Shown here in pieces: positions 60,695-64,000 of a stretch of 64,000 nucleotides of DNA; positions within the stretch are counted from its first letter, which is position 1, and every line of letters starts with the position of its first letter. Under the pieces are notes generated by a model, which saw only the letters and a list, made by a program, of their open reading frames with translations, was not told where the DNA came from and searched no databases. The stretch spans positions 62,001 to 126,000 of the forward strand of contig NZ_JAFEJU010000005.1 of the NCBI RefSeq assembly GCF_018555455.1, in the 5' to 3' direction. The DNA is from Bifidobacterium colobi (GTDB lineage: Bacteria > Actinomycetota > Actinomycetes > Actinomycetales > Bifidobacteriaceae). Position numbers and translations under genes: made by a program.

Positions 60695-61699
60695 TTATAT
60701 TGCCGGACGCAGTTCGATGATGGCTTGGCGAGGATTGATGAAACCGGTAATCGCCTCGCCTCGCCGAGCTGAGAACAGTAGTGTCTGCTGCCATCCTCGC
60801 TCAGGAACTTCAAGCTCTTGGCGCGCGAATGATGCATCAGGCGCGGCAACCGCGCTCTTGTACCGGCGGAACGGGTCCCCGGCGGCAAAGAACTGCTTTG
60901 TCGCCGCAGCATCACCGTTATGCAGTTGATCGGCGACGGCGGTAAGCTGCGCGGCCATACGACGTAGCAGAATCTCCACGTTCAAGGCATCCTCCTCGAC
61001 CATGGCTCGCGTACGATCGGGATCGGTGAGTGCCACGCGCGTCATATCACGCCAACAACCGGCGGACAATGCTGCGGCGACGTTACGATCGGGGTTGGCC
61101 ACAAGCTCGTTGATCAACGCCGTGGACACCACGTGCGGCATATGCGAGATCATCGCAGCGCCTTTGTCATGCGTTTCATCGTCCAGCACAATGATTCGAT
61201 TGGCTACGTCATGCGTGATCAGAGAAGCCACCGTATAGAAACGTTGGTATGCCGTGTCCTCGTCCACGGTCACAGCCCATAGCGCATCATCGTAGAGATG
61301 CGGGTCTGCTGCCTGCCAGCCGGAAAGCTCGTTGCCTGCCATCGGATGAGCGCCTACATAGCACTCCCCCAATCCTGCGGCTTTGACCTGATCGCGAACC
61401 ATGCCTTTGACCGAACCAACATCGGTCAGCGTGGTACGCGGCGACTTGGCCAGCAGCGGCTTCAATTCAGCAAGAATGGAAGGCATGGCCTTTAACGGAT
61501 TGCACAGCACCACCACATCTGGTTCAGCGCTCATCAGCTCGGCCAGCGTACTTTTGCAGTAGATGCCGTCGGCTTCCGCCTGAGCGTAGGGATGCGACCG
61601 GTGGTTCCATGCCACAACGCGCACACCACGCCTGACTAAACGCCTGGCCAGCGATCCGCCGATAAGGCCAAGTCCTACAATGCCCACGGTATCTACCAC
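60695..61699 (-). CDS. tyrA: Prephenate dehydrogenase
   Basis: 334 residues. An NAD(P)-binding Rossmann start (VGIVGLGLIGGSLARRLV) is followed by VVVLCNPLKAMPSIL, TDVGSVKGMV, GAHPMAGNELSGW and DETHDKGAAMISHMPHVVSTAL, the prephenate dehydrogenase signature. It converts prephenate to 4-hydroxyphenylpyruvate for tyrosine. The start is a GTG at 61699 that overlaps the pheA stop by seven bases, so translation is coupled. No ACT domain is visible, so Tyr feedback through ACT is not expected. Confidence 0.94.
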   Translation of the reverse strand: MVDTVGIVGLGLIGGSLARRLVRRGVRVVAWNHRSHPYAQAEADGIYCKSTLAELMSAEPDVVVLCNPLKAMPSILAELKPLLAKSPRTTLTDVGSVKGMVRDQVKAAGLGECYVGAHPMAGNELSGWQAADPHLYDDALWAVTVDEDTAYQRFYTVASLITHDVANRIIVLDDETHDKGAAMISHMPHVVSTALINELVANPDRNVAAALSAGCWRDMTRVALTDPDRTRAMVEEDALNVEILLRRMAAQLTAVADQLHNGDAAATKQFFAAGDPFRRYKSAVAAPDASFARQELEVPERGWQQTLLFSARRGEAITGFINPRQAIIELRPAI

Positions 61700-62673
61700 A
61701 ACAGTTCCTTTCTTACGCTCTCAGTGTGCTGCCATCCTTCAGGCGCATGCTCTTCGTCAATATGGATGCCTCCCTTGGGGAGCATCCACGCATCAACAGG
61801 CGGATTCGGGCGGTCACGGCGAGGATAGACGGCCAGAGTCTTCATCCAGATGCCCTTCATGGCCAAGATTTCCAATACTTTCTGGAATCGGGGCTCCCAA
61901 GGCGCGGCATCCAACGTGTCGATGAAGCTATAGGTGCCATCATGCCCTTTGATTGGACGGGATATGAAACTGGTCATGTTCAAACCGGCGACACGAAGAA
62001 TATCCAGAATGTTCGCCACGACGCCCGGCCCTGTGGCCAATGGGATGAAGGTGATGATGGTTTCGAAGTCGGTGGCGTCACTATGTTGGGCGCGTGCGTT
62101 GAGCTCCTGGACTACATCACGCGGGGCGATGACCAGAAAATCGGTCCTGGCACCGTCGAAATCCTGCACCCGTTCGCCGAGCACGTCAAGATTGTAGAGT
62201 TTGCCGCAAATGCTGGGGCCGAGCGCCACTTGGCCGGGCTGCAGATCACGGCACGCGGCGGCATTGGAGGAGGCTGCCTTGGGTTTGAGATGATGCTTGG
62301 CGATGAACTTCGTGCACTGTGCGAGACCATGCGGATGCGCGCTCACCGGCTCGCCGGTACAGTCGTAGATGGCGTGACCTTTGACAGTGAACGCGTTGAA
62401 CGCCACATCCACGCTGACGCGTGCGAAGCCTGCAACATCGGTAGCGTCGATCAGCGCATCCAGATTCGGCACCACATAGCCTTCAACATTGTTCTCCCAA
62501 GCAATCACGCCCCAGCCTTGGCGGGATTGCACAGCTTCCATAATCGAGGGCACATCCGGCAATGGGATGAGATCAAAATCCGCCATGGGAGCGAACTGTT
62601 CGGCAGCCGTCATTGCCGCCTGATGGGTGAAGGTACCTTCCGGACCAAGATAATACAGTTGTATGCGCGCCAT
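61693..62673 (-). CDS. pheA: Prephenate dehydratase
   Basis: 326 residues. The catalytic domain has YLGPEGTFTHQAAMTAA, WENNVEGYV (N-N-V-E-G; most enzymes have N-S-x-E-G) and RTDFLVIAPRD (T-R/x-F-like motif). The ACT regulatory domain begins near 220 (IITFIPLATGPGVVANILDILRVAGLNMTSFISRPIKGHDGTYSFIDT), the phenylalanine feedback site. It is monofunctional, with no chorismate mutase domain. First gene of pheA-tyrA. The 283 bases upstream contain the phased repeats and a possible leader peptide. Confidence 0.93.
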   Translation of the reverse strand: MARIQLYYLGPEGTFTHQAAMTAAEQFAPMADFDLIPLPDVPSIMEAVQSRQGWGVIAWENNVEGYVVPNLDALIDATDVAGFARVSVDVAFNAFTVKGHAIYDCTGEPVSAHPHGLAQCTKFIAKHHLKPKAASSNAAACRDLQPGQVALGPSICGKLYNLDVLGERVQDFDGARTDFLVIAPRDVVQELNARAQHSDATDFETIITFIPLATGPGVVANILDILRVAGLNMTSFISRPIKGHDGTYSFIDTLDAAPWEPRFQKVLEILAMKGIWMKTLAVYPRRDRPNPPVDAWMLPKGGIHIDEEHAPEGWQHTESVRKELLW

Positions 62674-62708
62674 AACGTTCTATGGTAGCGGTTCAACCGC
62701 AAAGTCTG

Positions 62709-62906
62709 CGACGGATTCCCAGGAAACCGTCGTTTTAAGCATCCCTACGCGACGCAATCCCCGGAAAGTAGCGCATAAGTCCCCTCCGTGCGACGGATTC
62801 CCCGGAAAGCAGCGAAAAATGAGCGAAATCTCGCCACTTAACGACGGATTCCCCGGAAAGCAGCGTATACGGCACATCAGCGCGACGCAATCCCCGGAAA
62901 GTAGCG
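62709..62906. repeat. Five 24-bp repeats in helical phase upstream of pheA
   Basis: Copies at 62709-62732 (degenerate), 62750-62773, 62791-62814, 62842-62865 and 62883-62906. All contain CGACG-[CG]A-[AT]-T-CCCCGGAAAG-[CT]-AGCG, except the first, where the 3' half is changed to GGAAACCGTCG and makes a hairpin. Copies 2 and 5 share one variant, copies 3 and 4 another. Start-to-start distances are 41, 41, 51 and 41 bp, that is 4, 4, 5 and 4 turns. Spacers are unrelated to each other. This gap holds no other gene beyond the possible leader peptide. Confidence 0.85.
62735..62776 (-). CDS. Possible 13-residue leader peptide before pheA
   Basis: ATG 62776 to TAA 62735 reads MRYFPGIASRRDA. It has an excellent ribosome site, GGAGGGG (62781-62787), and is the best start signal in the gap. 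It contains one Tyr and one Phe codon in a row. The hairpin made by the degenerate first repeat (62709-62732) lies just after its stop and before pheA. A role in attenuation is conceivable but only two aromatic codons is weak; most of the peptide is encoded by a repeat copy. Confidence 0.35.
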   Translation of the reverse strand: MRYFPGIASRRDA

Positions 62907-62956
62907 CGCGAGGGGCCGCACGCCGAGCATATGAGACTGAACCTGTATGGCATACA

Positions 62957-63394
62957 CTACTGCCGGCGCTTGGCGGGAATGGTGAACCACCGGCTGGGAA
63001 CCATCAGCATAATAACCTGTACCGCTACAAGCCCATACAACCAGATATACCCGGCGTGCTGGGTGAAATATGGCATATTGCCTTGGAATCCAGCCACGAT
63101 AAGCGCGTTGCCGGAGGTCGTGGTCATCGCCATTCCCCATGCGGTCATCGATGAGGCGATGAGATGCAGCGCCAAGCCAATCGTGCCCAAACGCGCACGT
63201 GCACACCATGTGGAGAGGATAATCAGCAGGAACGCCAATGCCAATCCGTATGGAATGTTCATATCCGCGCCCATGCGATGCGCAAAGGTTCCCACAAACG
63301 CGGCAAGCGCGCCGGCTGCGATAGTAATCAATGATTTGACCAGCGCGCTTTGCCTGTGTGACCACGGCTGGGATTCGTTATCATTCACGTTCAT
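62957..63394 (-). CDS. Small membrane protein, four helices, unknown function
   Basis: 145 residues from ATG 63394 (GGAGCGG upstream; the frame extends to 63439 but without a ribosome site). A short charged N-terminus (MNVNDNESQPWSHRQ) precedes about four hydrophobic helices: LITIAAGALAAFVGTFAHRMG, IPYGLALAFLLIILSTWCARA, LIASSMTAWGMAMTTTSGNAL and YIWLYGLVAVQVIMLMV. The C-terminus is basic (RWFTIPAKRRQ). Lies between typA and pheA on the same strand. No specific function recognised. Confidence 0.75.
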   Translation of the reverse strand: MNVNDNESQPWSHRQSALVKSLITIAAGALAAFVGTFAHRMGADMNIPYGLALAFLLIILSTWCARARLGTIGLALHLIASSMTAWGMAMTTTSGNALIVAGFQGNMPYFTQHAGYIWLYGLVAVQVIMLMVPSRWFTIPAKRRQ

Positions 63395-63403
63395 CCGCTC
63401 CAG

Positions 63404-63440
63404 TATAAGTTTGGCTCCCCTCACAGTGAGGAGAGCCAAA
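63404..63440. terminator. Hairpin between typA and the small membrane protein gene
   Basis: TTTGGCTC...GAGCCAAA with inner CTCA/TGAG pairing and a short mismatch. The T tract is weak on either strand, so termination is uncertain. Confidence 0.4.
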
Positions 63441-63484
63441 GCAATTACTGAACAATCACACTACTTGTTGTTCTGGTTCTGACG

Positions 63485-63618
63485 ATGCCGAGGCGTTAAA
63501 CGAACAGTCCAGTGGACTGTTCGTAGCCGAGGTGAGCGGATGCCACCATAGGGCATCCGCGAAGGCAGCGTCGTCAGAACAATCAAACTACTTAGTTTGA
63601 TTGTTCTGACGACGCTGC
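63485..63618. repeat. Compound palindromic insert at the 3' end of typA
   Basis: Three nested palindromes: CGAACAGTCC-AGT-GGACTGTTCG (63501-63523), GCGGATGCC...GGCATCCGC (63536-63560), and a perfect inverted repeat with 24-bp arms (63565-63588 and 63595-63618, loop TACTTA). The right arm of the last is the final coding part of typA. The word GTTCTGACG occurs at 63476-63484 and again at 63603-63611. Joining the two copies would restore an alternative typA end. Confidence 0.7.
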
Positions 63619-64000
63619 TTGGCGCGCCACTTGTACCAATCTTCGCGGCCGAGGATGATCTTGCGCACGCGGATGGACTCCGGGGTCACTTCCACGCACT
63701 CGTCCTCGTTGGCGAAGTCCAGGGACTCCTCGAGGCTCATCTTGATCGGCGGGGTCAGGGTTTCCAGCACGTCAGCGGTGGAGGAACGCATGTTGGTCAT
63801 GTGCTTGGCCAGCGTGATGTTCACATCCAGCTCGTCAGGCTTGTTGTTCACGCCCACAACCTGGCCTTCGTAGACCGGGGACTGCGGCTCGACGAAGAAG
63901 TTGCCACGAGCCTGCAGACGCTGCATGGCGTACGGAGTGGCCACGCCCTGACGGTCGGAGACCATGGAACCGTTCTGGCGGGTCACAATCTGGCCGGCCC
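63588..64000 (-). CDS. typA: GTP-binding protein TypA/BipA (C-terminal part, cut by window edge)
   Basis: Ribosome-associated translational GTPase of the EF-G family; only the last ~137 residues are in the window. The C-terminal domain reads AGQIVTRQNGSMVSDRQGVATPYAMQRLQARGNFFVEPQSPVYEGQVVG and LTPPIKMSLEESLDFANEDECVEVTPESIRVRK, both typical of TypA. The end sequence RQNNQTK-stop lies in the arm of an inverted repeat and may be a replacement of an older end (RQNQNNK-stop, still readable at 63461-63484). Confidence 0.95.
   Translation of the reverse strand, partial: AGQIVTRQNGSMVSDRQGVATPYAMQRLQARGNFFVEPQSPVYEGQVVGVNNKPDELDVNITLAKHMTNMRSSTADVLETLTPPIKMSLEESLDFANEDECVEVTPESIRVRKIILGREDWYKWRAKQRRQNNQTK

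Noticed and set aside
62709..62906. CRISPR array
   Set aside because: Only five units, one degenerate; spacers are 17-27 bp and too short; no cas genes; the regular 41/51-bp phasing fits a regulatory or dispersed repeat better.
63501..63523. LexA box at the typA end (CGAAC...GTTCG)
   Set aside because: The half-sites are separated by 13 bases instead of 4, so it is a hairpin of the insert, not an SOS operator.

Overview
This window is a chromosomal segment of a high-GC Gram-positive bacterium, most likely a Bifidobacterium of the B. longum/B. breve kind. The evidence is the actinobacterial gene order recX-recA-DUF3046-clgR-cinA-pgsA, an actinobacterial-type LexA box before recA, an A-type RNase P RNA, the DUF3710-DUF3159-TrmA-like block, and peptide-uptake and amino-acid genes of bifidobacterial style. 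The genus is an inference from content; no 16S gene or other decisive marker is present. No tRNA, rRNA, complete insertion sequence or CRISPR array was seen.

Layout. 1-8.9 kb is housekeeping on the minus strand: secA (cut by the left edge), hpf, the RNase P RNA, recX-recA under an SOS operator, DUF3046, a ClgR-like regulator, cinA and pgsA. 9-13.8 kb carries sbcD-sbcC on the plus strand, closed by a strong bidirectional terminator. 14.0-23.9 kb is a three-gene minus-strand module: a DUF3883-type helicase, a DUF1156 DNA methyltransferase and a Swt1-HEPN/DUF499 ATPase. It is wedged between sbcC and ftsK, and the helicase starts 10 bases after the ftsK stop. 23.9-31 kb holds ftsK, a degenerate Fic protein, miaA-miaB and a small alarmone synthetase. 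31-39 kb holds a DMT transporter, a BI-1 membrane protein, an Ltp-like protein, a histidine kinase/response regulator pair, a GNAT enzyme and a DUF262-DUF1524-RAMA protein. 39-49 kb holds aconitase, a P-type ATPase, a lipoprotein, the TrmA-like/DUF3159/DUF3710 group and exonuclease III. 49-55.3 kb is a complete peptide ABC importer. 55.5-64 kb holds xerC, a MacB/FtsX-type ABC pair, the pheA-tyrA operon, a small membrane protein and the 3' end of typA (cut by the right edge).

The most interesting object is the helicase-methylase-ATPase module. Its methyltransferase frame is broken exactly at a run of nine G (coding strand). Eight or eleven G would restore one 918-residue protein, so the gene looks like an ON/OFF phase-variable switch caught in OFF. 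The partner ATPase has an intact HEPN ribonuclease motif (R94-N95-x3-H99). Together this suggests an anti-phage system with self-marking (methylase), DNA sensing (helicase, ATPase) and a possible RNA-cleaving suicide arm. About 13 kb away a DUF262 protein ends in a RAMA domain, a predicted reader of modified DNA, so the window may hold both a switchable DNA-modification writer and a modification reader.

Two non-coding structures also stand out. One is five copies of a 24-bp repeat upstream of pheA, spaced 41, 41, 51 and 41 bp (whole helical turns), one copy lying inside a possible 13-codon leader peptide. The other is a compound palindromic insert at the typA 3' end, flanked by a 9-bp direct repeat, that appears to have replaced the last codons of typA.
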